Shown in pieces: positions 6,040-14,617 of a stretch of DNA of 16,629 nucleotides. The translations under genes and the position numbers were made by a program. The DNA is from Balneolales bacterium (lineage in GTDB: Bacteria > Bacteroidota > Rhodothermia > Balneolales > Natronogracilivirgulaceae): NCBI GenBank assembly GCA_007127665.1, contig SKYY01000057.1, forward strand, positions 1-16,629. Reading direction: 5' to 3'. The notes below the pieces were generated by a model, which was not told the DNA's origin, did no database searches, and worked only from the letters and a program-made list of their open reading frames with translations. Each line of letters opens with the position of its first letter. Positions within the stretch are counted from its first letter, which is position 1.

Positions 6040-7194
6040 AAAGAAATTATAATTAATCTCGACACTTCCATCCATTTTCCCTGTTCCGACATACTCGATA
6101 ACCTCTCCGCCCAGAAAACTGCGGACCAGTCTCCGTCGGATCCCTCCAATCTCCTCCAGAAAAGAGACATGCTGAAAATCCTCCTGCCTGCTGAATACGC
6201 TTCGTTTTCCAGACCGGAAGACCACTTCCACATGCCGCGGCACAGAGCGGCCGCCCAACCGGTCAGAATCGAGTACCGTGATCTGCTTCGGCTTCTCAAG
6301 CAGGGTAGGTGAATTTTCACGGATGAGCGAGAGACCGATCACATCGGCACGCGACCTTTTTTTGGGGACAAGGTAGTACCCGATGTGAAAACCATTATCA
6401 GTGTGGGTGATATGACGGAAACCCTTGTTGACCACTTTGGATGAAAGGTTGGTCTGGAACGTGTGATCCATATAGGCTGTGCCGCTGACCTCAAGCGTGT
6501 CGTTATTGATGGCCACAATTCCGGTCACCTCGGCACGGGGGATGTGTACGAAAATACCCATGTCTTCACTGTCAAGGCGAAAAACGCCATCCCCCCAGGT
6601 ATACCCCTGATGGATGTCGTGAAAGTCCAGATCCACCAGGTAGCTGACACCATCTTTTTCAGTCCGGAAGAAGATATGATGCTCGTATGGAAGCTTTCCG
6701 GAAAGATGGATGTCCCGCCCCTCGTGAAGTCGTATCTTGTTGCGATCCTCATCTATAACCAGATGCTCAATGGCAAACTCACGTGCCACATTGTAGTTGT
6801 TGCCCCTGAAGTTGGATACGAACAGCTTGCCACCGCTGACCGGACTTTTGAAACTGCCAAAATTGGCAAGTGAAAAGGTCATGTGCAGATGCAGATCGTT
6901 CTCAAGGAAGATGTGGTAACTCCAGAACTCGTTGTAGTAGTCACCGCTCATGGTGTGGGGAAGCATATCGGCCCATTCGGTCTGCCTCAGTTCTCCCTCA
7001 GGTACGCCTCCTTTGACAGGTTCTTCCTGCACGGCAGCGCCCGCTGCATAACCGACGCCCGTCATGGAAAGAAAAAGCACAAGAAGTGCACTTAAGCTAA
7101 AATACAAAGCAGGTTTGTACGTAATACTTTTCAATCGGTATTGTGGTAACATAATATCGGATAAATCAGAAAACCGGTTGACCCGGTGTAGCAT
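6028..7194 (-). CDS. CrtC/Svf1-like lipocalin-domain protein, exported
   Basis: The protein is 388 aa from the first ATG. The ATG at 7152 (Met15) gives a more usual signal peptide and may be the true start. A hydrophobic stretch (ALYFSLSALLVLFLSMTGVG, about residues 29-48) followed by AAGAA indicates export or anchoring. The mature part is a beta-rich double-lipocalin-like fold. It has WGDGVFRL (200-207), IPRAEVTGIVAI (218-229) and SGTAYMDHTFQTN (237-249), the last matching the conserved G.GY.DHn.G segment of carotenoid 1,2-hydratase (CrtC), Svf1 and related lipocalin-like proteins. Such proteins bind or hydrate hydrophobic ligands, but the substrate here cannot be deduced and no carotenoid gene is near. 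The same-strand glycosyltransferase genes lie 354 bp downstream, suggesting a lipid or glycolipid context. The last codons lie within repeat copy 7. Confidence 0.72.
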   Translation of the reverse strand: MLHRVNRFSDLSDIMLPQYRLKSITYKPALYFSLSALLVLFLSMTGVGYAAGAAVQEEPVKGGVPEGELRQTEWADMLPHTMSGDYYNEFWSYHIFLENDLHLHMTFSLANFGSFKSPVSGGKLFVSNFRGNNYNVAREFAIEHLVIDEDRNKIRLHEGRDIHLSGKLPYEHHIFFRTEKDGVSYLVDLDFHDIHQGYTWGDGVFRLDSEDMGIFVHIPRAEVTGIVAINNDTLEVSGTAYMDHTFQTNLSSKVVNKGFRHITHTDNGFHIGYYLVPKKRSRADVIGLSLIRENSPTLLEKPKQITVLDSDRLGGRSVPRHVEVVFRSGKRSVFSRQEDFQHVSFLEEIGGIRRRLVRSFLGGEVIEYVGTGKMDGSVEINYNFFVVH

Positions 7195-7414
7195 TTGGAT
7201 TCATACAATCGGAAGATTCACCTCAAGCCAGTATCGGTATCGGCTGCACGGTCATCTTAGGAAACGTTCGTTGGAGCGTTGTATTACGGTACCACTCGAT
7301 CTTGTTTTAATTGGTCCGGCTTGTCAAACATGGATAACGACCGGCACCCGGCTTAAAATTCAACATTTTTTTGTAACTTCAATACCGATTTTTACTTAAA
7401 CGTTTTTCCACTCA
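7195..7414. other. divergent intergenic region
   Basis: These 220 bp separate the lipocalin gene (minus) from the MMPL gene (plus) and should hold promoters for both. A candidate for the plus side is listed separately; for the minus side I found no convincing TAnnTTTG box. TATCGG is repeated in tandem near 7233-7244. No coding sequence is supported. Confidence 0.5.
7370..7400 (+). promoter_or_regulatory. possible Bacteroidota-type promoter for the MMPL gene
   Basis: TTTG (7370-7373), a spacer of exactly 19 bases and TACTTAAA (7393-7400) partly match the TTTG-N19-TAnnTTTG consensus of Bacteroidota. The TA and first T of the second box fit; the final TTG does not. Transcription would start only about 10 nt before the ATG at 7415, consistent with the absence of a Shine-Dalgarno sequence. 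Confidence 0.33.
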
Positions 7415-9928
7415 ATGAGAACATTGCTCGCCCTGCTCAGGCCCTTGGTAATGATGAATTACCGCTACCCCTTTGCGGTGCTCTCCTTTTTTATTTTGCT
7501 TGCAGTCGGAGCCGGTTTCTATGCCACAAGGCTCGTTATCGACACCGATCTTGCCAGTTTGCTGCCGGAGCACTATGAAAGCGTGCAGGCACTGGAGCGG
7601 TTGAGGGACTCCGTGGGAGGGGAGACCCCGCTTGAAGTAACGATCAATTCACCTGATTTTGAAGCAAACAAGGCGTTTGCAGAGGCACTCATACCCCGTG
7701 CCATGGAGCTGTTCGACCCGCGGCTTGATGATTATTTCGTGAACCGGTATGAGTACCGGCGCGATGTTGAGATACTCAAGGATTATGCCTTGTACCTCTC
7801 CACCGAAGAGGAAATTGATCAGGTTATTGATTTTCTTGAAGATCGTCTTGAACGTGCCCGGCTTGAAGCAAACCCGTTCTTCATTGATTTTGAGGATGAT
7901 TTTGACGACGAGGATGAAGAGGACGAGGAACGGCTTCGGGAATTTGAACAGATGTACAATGAACTCATCCCCTCGGAATATCCCGTCAACCAGGACAGTT
8001 CCAGCCTCGTTATCAGCTTTTTCCCAACCGGTTCTCAAAGCGACCTGACATACATCCGGAACCTCTTTCAGGCTTTTGGAGATCTGATTGCCGAAATGGA
8101 GCCGGCTTCCTACCACCCCGAAATGGTGGCTGTTGCCGGCGGGCGTCTCGAAAGGCACCTTATGGAACTGGACTCCATCATAAGGGACGTGGTTACCAGT
8201 TTCGGCTCGGGCATCACCGCAGTGATCCTGCTGGTCGGATTCTATTTCATGATCAAACTGATCATCAACTACCACCGCGGTCACTACAGACACCGCAGAC
8301 ATACCCTGTTCGACCATCTGATACGCTTTCCGGTGCCTGTCATGGTAATCGGCTTGCCGCTTCTGATCAGTCTCAGCATCACGTTTGCCATCGCCTATTT
8401 TGCACTCGGCACGCTCAATACCATGACCTCGGTCCTGTTTGTCATCCTTTTTGGACTTGGAATCGATTATGGCATTCACTTCTATGCACGGTACCTTGAA
8501 AAAAGATCTGCCGGGGAAAATGTCCGCAATGCACTTCTGCATACTTACGACAGCACCGGCGCAGCCATCATGACCAGTGCCACAACTACAGCAGTCGCGC
8601 TTTTTGTACTTGTCATTGCCGATTTCCGCGGCTTCTCCGAGTTCGGGTTCATTTCTGGAACTGGAATAGTGCTCGCATACCTCTCCATGCTCTTCATCCT
8701 GCCGGCCATCATTGTCGTTTTTGAACGCTACCGCCTGATCCTGATCAACAAAAACCTCTACCCGACGCACACGAAGTCCGGCGAAGCAGCACCGTTTCCA
8801 TTTGCGCGTACCATATTTATTGCCGGAACGTTCATCGTCGCTCTGGTCCTTTTCAACACCGATAAACTCTATTTCGAATACAACTTTGGCAAACTGGAAC
8901 CTGAGTTTCCAAAATTCGAGGAGTACAGGGAGCTTCGGGGGGATATAGACCAGGCAACCGGGCGACGCAACCCCGCCTACATTCTGGCGGACACTGATGA
9001 AGAAGTCCGGCTCATACTGGAAACCATCCGTGAAAAGAAAAAAACCAATCCCGAAACCACCATCCTCGCCGTTGAAGCCCTTCAGGAACGTTTTCCCGTC
9101 AACCAGGCCGAAGAAGAGATAAAACTTGCCAAAATTGCCGAAATCAGGGATTTGCTGGACGACCCCTTCATGCAGGACGTGGAAGGCGAATACATCGACA
9201 TATTGCAGCGGGCATCCCGGGTGAGAGAGCCCCTGCGCCTGGATGATGTGCCGGACTTCCTCAAAAACAGGTTTGTCACCAGGGACGGAGAAATAGGCCG
9301 CTTCGTCATGGTCTATCCCGCAGTCGGCCTGTCTGACGGAAGAAATTCCATCGCCTTCAAAAACGAAATAGGAGTTATCGAAACCAGGGACGGCCGTACC
9401 TACCACGCTGCCAGCACATCTATCGTTGCCGCCGAAATGCTGGAACTGATGAGGGACGAAAGCCCCTACATGGTTGCGGCGACCTTCATTATGATTTTCA
9501 TACTGGTCTATATCGGATTCCGTTCCTTCCGCTGGACCATAATTGCCATGCTTCCACTGCTTATTGGCCTGAGCTGGACCTTCGGTGCCATGATCATACT
9601 CGGCCTGTCATTCAACATGTACAACCTCGTCGTGCTGCCTGCCATTCTGGGCATCGGCAACGACAACGGAGTCCACCTGGCAAGCCGCTACAGAGAGGAG
9701 GGAAGAAAAAGCATGTCTGCGGTATTGAAGAGCACAGGGCAGCACATAACCATCGGATCCTTCACCACCATGCTCGGATTTGCAGGCCTTCTGCTCACCA
9801 ACCACCCGGGACTTACATCCATCGGTGTTCTGGCCGTTGTGGGAATCGGACTCACCCTGTTTTCCGCCCTGACTTACCTGCCGTCACTGGTACAACTTTT
9901 GGAAAACAAGGGATGGATCAGATTCTGA
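7415..9928 (+). CDS. MMPL/RND-superfamily transporter
   Basis: This is a large (837 aa) inner-membrane protein of the RND superfamily (MMPL type), which moves hydrophobic compounds or lipids using the proton gradient. The fold is two repeats. TM1 lies near residues 20-38, then comes a large periplasmic loop, then a TM block with VVTSFGSGITAVILLVGFYF, VMVIGLPLLISLSITFAIAY and VLFVILFGLGIDYGIHFYAR. The last is the conserved GxxxDY helix thought to carry proton-relay residues. The second half repeats this: TIFIAGTFIVALVLF, a second periplasmic loop, MVAATFIMIFILVYIGF and LPAILGIGNDNGVHLASRY. The first loop has a dense acidic run (DFEDDFDDEDEEDEE, about residues 156-170). No fusion-protein or lipid-binding gene is adjacent. 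recO follows after 61 bp, so it may share the transcript. It could export a lipid or hopanoid, which the sequence alone cannot settle. Confidence 0.88.
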   Translation: MRTLLALLRPLVMMNYRYPFAVLSFFILLAVGAGFYATRLVIDTDLASLLPEHYESVQALERLRDSVGGETPLEVTINSPDFEANKAFAEALIPRAMELFDPRLDDYFVNRYEYRRDVEILKDYALYLSTEEEIDQVIDFLEDRLERARLEANPFFIDFEDDFDDEDEEDEERLREFEQMYNELIPSEYPVNQDSSSLVISFFPTGSQSDLTYIRNLFQAFGDLIAEMEPASYHPEMVAVAGGRLERHLMELDSIIRDVVTSFGSGITAVILLVGFYFMIKLIINYHRGHYRHRRHTLFDHLIRFPVPVMVIGLPLLISLSITFAIAYFALGTLNTMTSVLFVILFGLGIDYGIHFYARYLEKRSAGENVRNALLHTYDSTGAAIMTSATTTAVALFVLVIADFRGFSEFGFISGTGIVLAYLSMLFILPAIIVVFERYRLILINKNLYPTHTKSGEAAPFPFARTIFIAGTFIVALVLFNTDKLYFEYNFGKLEPEFPKFEEYRELRGDIDQATGRRNPAYILADTDEEVRLILETIREKKKTNPETTILAVEALQERFPVNQAEEEIKLAKIAEIRDLLDDPFMQDVEGEYIDILQRASRVREPLRLDDVPDFLKNRFVTRDGEIGRFVMVYPAVGLSDGRNSIAFKNEIGVIETRDGRTYHAASTSIVAAEMLELMRDESPYMVAATFIMIFILVYIGFRSFRWTIIAMLPLLIGLSWTFGAMIILGLSFNMYNLVVLPAILGIGNDNGVHLASRYREEGRKSMSAVLKSTGQHITIGSFTTMLGFAGLLLTNHPGLTSIGVLAVVGIGLTLFSALTYLPSLVQLLENKGWIRF

Positions 9929-9989
9929 TACAGGTTCACTCTGCCAGCCCTGCAACGACAGACCGATACCACAAGTCTGATTCACCGTC

Positions 9990-10820
9990 ATGATCACCGA
10001 CACGCCAGCCATTGTCTTTAAAACAGTTTCTTTCAGTGAAAGCAGCCTTATTGTAACTCTGCTTAGCGAAAAGCACGGAAAAATCGCTGTAATGGCGCGT
10101 GGAGCCAGGCGTAACAAAAACAGGTTCGGCGGCCTGCTTCAGCCCGGAGCCATTCTTGAGGCATCCTACTATCACAAATCAACCCGGGAAGTCCAGAACC
10201 TGCGTGATGTATCCCAGAAACAACCGACCTGGCGTATCCAACAGGATATGGAGAAGCTGGCCATCGGCCTGGCCGCACTGGAACTGGCCGAGCAGCTCTG
10301 TCATGAATATGAACCGATGCCGGAGATGTACCGGTTCCTTGCCGGGTTTCTTGCCTGGCTGCATGAAACCGACAGCAGCCCCAGGTTTCTGTTTCCTTAT
10401 ATCCAGTTCCGGATGGCACAGATCAGCGGTATTGGAATTTCCCTGCAACTCACGGAGTATGGGGAACACAAGCAATCCTCTTTGGTACCGCGTACCCGGG
10501 ATTCTTCCGATTTCCGGGAAAACCACACCGTAGAAAACCACACCGTGAATGAACCGAAACAGGAATTCCCATGTTACCTGAACGTGGAGAGCGGGGCTGT
10601 CGCAGTAAAGCCCGATAACGGCCTCAGTTTTGGTCTCACAAAATCTCAGAGCGAATATTTTCGTTATATTGCTGATGGTAATAAGTCGAGGCTTCTGAAC
10701 ACCGATTTTCCCGTCCCCGATATTAAACATCTGATCCATCATCTGGATGCCTACTTTCAGTTCCATCTGGAAGGCATCAGAGGAAGAAGGTCAGACGCTA
10801 TTTTTGAACAAATTCTCTGA
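9990..10820 (+). CDS. recO: DNA repair protein RecO
   Basis: RecO acts in the RecFOR pathway: with RecR it loads RecA onto SSB-coated single-stranded DNA at gaps and stalled forks. The protein is 276 aa. The N-terminal OB fold opens with TPAIVFKTVSFSESSLIVTL and continues LSEKHGKIAVMARGARRNKN with RFGGLLQPGAILEASYYHK, matching the family (usually T.aiVL....ge.d.i..lfT...G......kGa....). The helical middle includes LELAEQLCHEYEPMPEMYRFL. The usual zinc-binding cysteine quartet is absent: only two cysteines occur (in QLCHE and FPCYL). In its place is a polar linker (about residues 153-190) with ENHTV duplicated in tandem. The C terminus has YFQFHLEGIRGRRSD, like the family's hl....lksr. The htrA-like gene starts 5 nt after the stop, indicating one operon. 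Confidence 0.9.
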   Translation: MITDTPAIVFKTVSFSESSLIVTLLSEKHGKIAVMARGARRNKNRFGGLLQPGAILEASYYHKSTREVQNLRDVSQKQPTWRIQQDMEKLAIGLAALELAEQLCHEYEPMPEMYRFLAGFLAWLHETDSSPRFLFPYIQFRMAQISGIGISLQLTEYGEHKQSSLVPRTRDSSDFRENHTVENHTVNEPKQEFPCYLNVESGAVAVKPDNGLSFGLTKSQSEYFRYIADGNKSRLLNTDFPVPDIKHLIHHLDAYFQFHLEGIRGRRSDAIFEQIL

Positions 10821-10825
10821 TACGC

Positions 10826-12349
10826 ATGCCACTGCATCAAAAACTGCTTACCGGCGTTCTAATCCTGCTTACCGGCATGCTGCTGGGCGTTCTCATGATG
10901 ATCATGCGGGGTAACTGGATTCCACCCGAACGGGTCCAGGTACGCTATACGGAGGTCCTGAGAAGTGCTCCCTCAACCGACTCAATTACCGCTCCGGCAT
11001 TTTCCGGGCCGACCACACTCTTCCGTGATATCGCAGAAAATGTGATCCCCACCGTGGTTTATATCGAAACGGAAATTGCAATGCGGCAGGCCATGCCCGA
11101 TGATGAACATCACAATTTTGAAAACCAGTTCTGGGACAGGTTTCTCCCCAGAAGAAGGGCTCAAAGCATAGGTTCCGGCGTCCTGATATCCAACGACGGC
11201 TTTATACTCACCAATCATCACGTTATTCAGGGTGCGGACAATCGGATAAGAGTCACGACACATGACCGCAGAGAATTCCAGGCCTCCGTGGTGGGAAGCG
11301 ATCCTTCAACCGACCTTGCCGTCATCAGAATAGAAACAAACGATGCAAAACCGATCGTAATCGGCAACTCCGACTACGTTAACATCGGCGACTGGGTGAT
11401 GGCAATCGGTAATCCCTTCCGGCTGCGATCCACCGTAACCGCCGGTATCGTTAGTGCCGTCGGTCGCGATGTGGATATCATTACCGACAGGATGCGCATC
11501 GAAAGCTTCATCCAGACCGATGCCGCCATCAACCGGGGCAATAGCGGTGGCCCTCTGGTCAATACCATGGGCGAACTGATCGGAATCAACACGGCCATTG
11601 CCTCGGAAAGTGGAACATATCAGGGATATGGTTTTGCCGTACCCGTAAACATGGCCATGAAAATCGGGCAGGACATGATCGAATTCGGTTCTGTGCAAAG
11701 GGCCTTTCTTGGAGTTGAGATCGCCTCCCTCGGGTACGAACGGGCGCGCAGATATGGATTGAGCAGTGTGAGCGGCGTGGAAGTGCGCAACGTTGTACCG
11801 CAGGGTAGTGCGGACCTTGGCGGACTCAGAAGGGGAGACGTGATTCTGGCTGTGAATGATTTTCCTGTTGACGCCGCAAACCGTCTTCAGGAGCGCATTG
11901 CCTTGATGCGTCCCGGCGAGGAAGCGAAACTCAGAGTTTGGCGCGATAAAAGACAGCAGGAGCTGCGGATCCAGCTTTTGGGACTTGAAGATGAAGCCAT
12001 ACGGGAATGGGCGAGTGCAACACCTGCACAACCGCAACCGCTGGAGTTCGAACAAGAAGCGGACTCAGGTGTGCCCCAGAGATCATTCGATGCCGGATTT
12101 ACACTGGCTGAACTGGCCGTTTTGGAGGAAATGTCCCGATATGAACTTTTCGTCGTACGCGTAGAACCCGGAAGCAGCTCCCATGATGCCGGGATCAGGG
12201 AAGAAGATGTGATTACCCATATTGAAGATTCACCCGTTAATTCACTTGATGAGTTCACGTCATCCTGGCAAAAAAAGAGCGGCCGGGAAGTTTCGCTCCG
12301 TATTGTAAGAAACACCCGCACACTTGATGTCATTATTCCTGCAAACTGA
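10826..12349 (+). CDS. HtrA/DegP-DegQ-type periplasmic serine protease
   Basis: This is an envelope protein-quality-control protease and chaperone that degrades misfolded exported proteins. It is 507 aa. One N-terminal hydrophobic segment (LLTGVLILLTGMLLGVLMMI, residues 7-26) is a signal anchor or uncleaved signal. The trypsin-like domain has the full triad: His132 in LTNHHVIQ, Asp163 in PSTDLAVI and Ser240 in NRGNSGGPL. Two PDZ domains follow, at about residues 290-385 (FLGVEI..., GLRRGDVILAVN) and about 430-505 (FVVRVEPGSSSHDAG, REEDVITHIEDSPV). This gives the DegP/DegQ architecture. It starts 5 nt after recO and precedes a lipoprotein gene by 71 bp. No SigE/CpxR-type site was identified. 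The choice between DegP, DegQ and DegS naming is open, but two PDZ domains argue against DegS. Confidence 0.93.
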   Translation: MPLHQKLLTGVLILLTGMLLGVLMMIMRGNWIPPERVQVRYTEVLRSAPSTDSITAPAFSGPTTLFRDIAENVIPTVVYIETEIAMRQAMPDDEHHNFENQFWDRFLPRRRAQSIGSGVLISNDGFILTNHHVIQGADNRIRVTTHDRREFQASVVGSDPSTDLAVIRIETNDAKPIVIGNSDYVNIGDWVMAIGNPFRLRSTVTAGIVSAVGRDVDIITDRMRIESFIQTDAAINRGNSGGPLVNTMGELIGINTAIASESGTYQGYGFAVPVNMAMKIGQDMIEFGSVQRAFLGVEIASLGYERARRYGLSSVSGVEVRNVVPQGSADLGGLRRGDVILAVNDFPVDAANRLQERIALMRPGEEAKLRVWRDKRQQELRIQLLGLEDEAIREWASATPAQPQPLEFEQEADSGVPQRSFDAGFTLAELAVLEEMSRYELFVVRVEPGSSSHDAGIREEDVITHIEDSPVNSLDEFTSSWQKKSGREVSLRIVRNTRTLDVIIPAN

Positions 12350-12420
12350 CAAGGGATCTAAACGACGCAGAGCAGATCTTTCCCGGAACACAACAGCTAC
12401 AGCAACGTTACACCCAAGAC

Positions 12421-12981
12421 ATGCAACAACATCTCCCCGTTCTCCTCATACTGTGCCTGAGTCCTTTTCTTTTCCAGTCCTGTGCACAGTTGCGGGAAAC
12501 TATAGCCGATGAAGAGGAAACAGCAATAAATGAAGTTGTAAAAGCCACGGAAGAGCCTGAGGAAATCACCGGTCTGCCCGAATGGCACAACCCATTGAAC
12601 CCCGTTCAGATAACCGGAGATTCACTCATTATTTCAGCTGCTGCCGTTGCCGCTGATTCCTCCGATGCAAAGGCCATCGCAGAATTGTCACTCGCGGAGT
12701 ACAGGAATAAAGGCCTCACCGATATCCTTTTTCTTTTGCTGGATGAGGAGGGGGTGGATGTACTTGAAGAGCCGGCGGCACCGGAAGCTGAAAAAGCACT
12801 CAGAGAGAAACTGGTTCGGCTTTATGCATCTGCAAATGGAGAGACAGAGCAGTTTACCGCCGATTCCGGGTCGGTGTGGTGGCACCGGGAAGACGGCCAG
12901 GTTCGCTGCTATATCAGGCAGGCCTACAAAAAGTCAGAGCTGTACGAAGCAGTACGAATGCAGATCCGGCAGAACGAATGA
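12421..12981 (+). CDS. small lipoprotein, possibly LPP20-like
   Basis: This is a 186-aa protein with a type II signal peptide: MQQHLPVLLILCLSPFLFQS followed by Cys21. The lipobox (FQSC) is atypical at position -3 but tolerable for this phylum. The acidic segment ADEEETAINEVVKATEEPEE follows, then GLPEWHNPLNPVQITGDSLI and an alanine-rich helix (ISAAAVAADSSDAKAIAEL). This order, P.W..p then a short strand then Ala-rich helix, resembles LPP20-family lipoproteins. The C terminus has VWWHREDGQVRCYIRQAYKK. Function is unknown; the family link is by pattern only. It follows the htrA-like gene by 71 bp on the same strand and converges on icd with 22 bp between the stops. Confidence 0.72.
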   Translation: MQQHLPVLLILCLSPFLFQSCAQLRETIADEEETAINEVVKATEEPEEITGLPEWHNPLNPVQITGDSLIISAAAVAADSSDAKAIAELSLAEYRNKGLTDILFLLLDEEGVDVLEEPAAPEAEKALREKLVRLYASANGETEQFTADSGSVWWHREDGQVRCYIRQAYKKSELYEAVRMQIRQNE

Positions 12982-12999
12982 TCCACTGGAATGGATCAT
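12978..12999. terminator. possible bidirectional hairpin between convergent stops
   Basis: ATGATCCA (12978-12985) and TGGATCAT (12992-12999) form an 8-bp stem with a 6-nt loop. It contains the lipoprotein stop codon (12979-12981) and lies 4 bp from the icd stop (13004-13006). The position suits a shared terminator, but neither strand has a T run after the stem, so it may act as an RNA 3'-end stabiliser or not at all. Confidence 0.3.
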
Positions 13000-13003
13000 G
13001 CAT

Positions 13004-14257
13004 CTACATGTAAGAAATGATCTTGTCGCCAAATTCAGAGGTTTTCAGCAATGTGGCACTTTCCATCTGACGCTCGAAATCATAGGTGACCTCCTTGTTG
13101 CTTATGGCTGCTTCCATACCCTTTTCAATCAAGCGGGCTGCTTCAGGCCACCCAAGATGATCAAGCATCATGACCGCCGAAAGGATGAGCGACCCGGGGT
13201 TCACCATATCTTTCCCCGCATACTTTGGAGCAGTTCCGTGCGTGGCCTCAAAAAGCGCAAAACCGCTCTGATAATTGATGTTTGCCCCGGGTGCAATGCC
13301 TATCCCCCCAACACAGGCGGCAAGTGCATCGGAAATGTAGTCGCCGTTAAGGTTCAGGGTGGCTATGACATCGTATTCTGCCGGACGGGTAAGGATCTGT
13401 TGCAGAAATGCATCGGCAATTACATCCTTGATCACAATTCCATCAGGAAGCTCACACCACGGCCCGCCATCAATTTCCTTTGCCCCAAACTCCTCTTTGG
13501 CCAATTCGTATCCCCAGTTCTTGAAGCTGCCCTCAGTGAACTTCATGATGTTGCCTTTGTGGACCAGCGTTACGCTCTTGCGGCCATGCTCCTGCGCATA
13601 GGCAATGGCAGAACGGATGAGCCGCTTGCTTCCTTCCTCGGAAACCGGCTTGATACCAATCGATGAGCTGTCCGGAAATCGTATGTTGGTGGCATTCATC
13701 TCATCCATAAGGAACTTTTTTACCTTGTCGGCTTCCGGAGTCCCGTTCTGATATTCGATTCCGGCATAAATATCTTCCGTGTTTTCACGGAAAATCACCA
13801 TGTCGGTCAACCCGGGCTGTTTCACCGGACTCGGGGTGCCGCTGTAGTAACGGACGGGACGTACGCAGGCGTAGAGATCCAATAGCTGGCGCAATGCCAC
13901 ATTCAGACTGCGGATACCTTCCCCGACCGGGGTGGTCAGCGGCCCTTTTATCGCAACACGGTACTCCCTGATGGCATTCAGGGTATCGTCAGGCAACCAG
14001 GTGTTGTTGCCATAGAAGTCTACGGACTTCTCGCCTGCATATACCTCCATCCAGGTTATCTTTTTACTGCCGCCGTAGGCCTTCCCGACAGCTGCATCCA
14101 CCACTTTTTTCATGACAGGAGTGATATCGACACCGGTCCCGTCACCTTCAATGTAGGGGATTATCGGATTGTCCGGCACCGAAAGCTCGCCGTTATCTTG
14201 TAACATTATTTGTTTTCCGTCATTCGGAGGTACAATTTTCTCGAATTTCATAATCAA
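13004..14257 (-). CDS. icd: isocitrate dehydrogenase, NADP-dependent
   Basis: The enzyme oxidatively decarboxylates isocitrate to 2-oxoglutarate in the TCA cycle, producing NADPH. At 417 aa it is close to the E. coli enzyme (416 aa) along its whole length. Substrate-site residues are present: Ser117 in [11 protein letters not shown], Arg123, Arg133, Tyr164 in [10 protein letters not shown] and Lys234 in [10 protein letters not shown]. Metal-binding aspartates are Asp282, Asp306 and Asp310 in [20 protein letters not shown] (Lys345, Tyr346) and VTYDFER give the NADP-preferring cofactor site. The site corresponding to the AceK phosphoserine (Ser117) is intact, but no aceK gene is in view. The start at 14257 (MIMKFEK) could equally be Met3. 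The gene is monocistronic, transcribed toward the lipoprotein gene, with a good promoter at 14297-14327. Confidence 0.97.
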   Translation of the reverse strand: MIMKFEKIVPPNDGKQIMLQDNGELSVPDNPIIPYIEGDGTGVDITPVMKKVVDAAVGKAYGGSKKITWMEVYAGEKSVDFYGNNTWLPDDTLNAIREYRVAIKGPLTTPVGEGIRSLNVALRQLLDLYACVRPVRYYSGTPSPVKQPGLTDMVIFRENTEDIYAGIEYQNGTPEADKVKKFLMDEMNATNIRFPDSSSIGIKPVSEEGSKRLIRSAIAYAQEHGRKSVTLVHKGNIMKFTEGSFKNWGYELAKEEFGAKEIDGGPWCELPDGIVIKDVIADAFLQQILTRPAEYDVIATLNLNGDYISDALAACVGGIGIAPGANINYQSGFALFEATHGTAPKYAGKDMVNPGSLILSAVMMLDHLGWPEAARLIEKGMEAAISNKEVTYDFERQMESATLLKTSEFGDKIISYM

Positions 14258-14617
14258 TAACTATGGTGGATCTTGTTTGTGTTAGTAGTTGGAACCCAAA
14301 GATAAGAAACAATCTTGTAACTGCAGACAGGCTTGTACAACGGTCACATAACAAATTAGGTACTCCCGATGATTCCCGTTGCCCGTGATAATTAGTATAT
14401 TGAGACAGCCGGGTTTTGCCCTTTTCAGTGATCTGACACGGACCCTGTTTCAGGAAGTACAGAATAACACTTAGGCGGCAGCCGTTTTTTATATCGTCGG
14501 TAGCCGTTTTTATATCACAAGTTGCGGCATGCCTGATGGATGATGGGCAAGCTCCGGCACAGAGAACATGACAACCGCAGTAATGATTTTTAACCCTGAC
14601 ACGTTCCTCCACTGATT
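14258..14617. other. intergenic region between icd and the mutL-side genes
   Basis: These 360 bp contain the icd promoter (minus) and presumably the promoter of the 14618 gene (plus), which I could not identify. A short direct repeat, agccgtttttatatc with one extra T in the first copy, lies at 14480-14495 and 14502-14516. GGG-TTTTG-CCC near 14408-14418 is followed by TTTT but is too short to call a terminator. No gene is supported. Confidence 0.5.
14297..14327 (-). promoter_or_regulatory. Bacteroidota-type promoter of icd
   Basis: Read on the minus strand, TCTG (14327-14324), a 19-base spacer and TATCTTTG (14304-14297) match TTTG-N19-TAnnTTTG with one mismatch. The second box is a perfect match. 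Transcription should begin about 7 nt further on, near 14290, giving a leader of roughly 33 nt before the icd ATG at 14257. Confidence 0.6.

Noticed and set aside
5617..6312. 231-codon plus-strand frame across the 19-bp repeats
   Set aside because: It spans parts of two genes on the other strand and the repeat array, and its repeated residues derive only from the DNA repeats.
7649..9406. 585-codon open frame on the minus strand inside the MMPL gene
   Set aside because: The plus-strand protein has clear RND/MMPL motifs over the whole span; the antisense product has Cys/His/Asp-rich composition, no recognisable domain, and is explained by codon bias of the sense gene.
10179..10766. 195-codon antisense frame within recO
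   Set aside because: Shadow of recO with no recognisable domain.
12353..12383. Terminator between the htrA-like gene and the lipoprotein gene
   Set aside because: GGGATCT and AGATC-TTT-CCC pair only with a gap and there is no T run; co-transcription is as likely.
14220..14612. 130-codon minus-strand frame overlapping the icd start
   Set aside because: It covers the icd promoter, overlaps icd in another frame and has cysteine-rich, domain-free composition.
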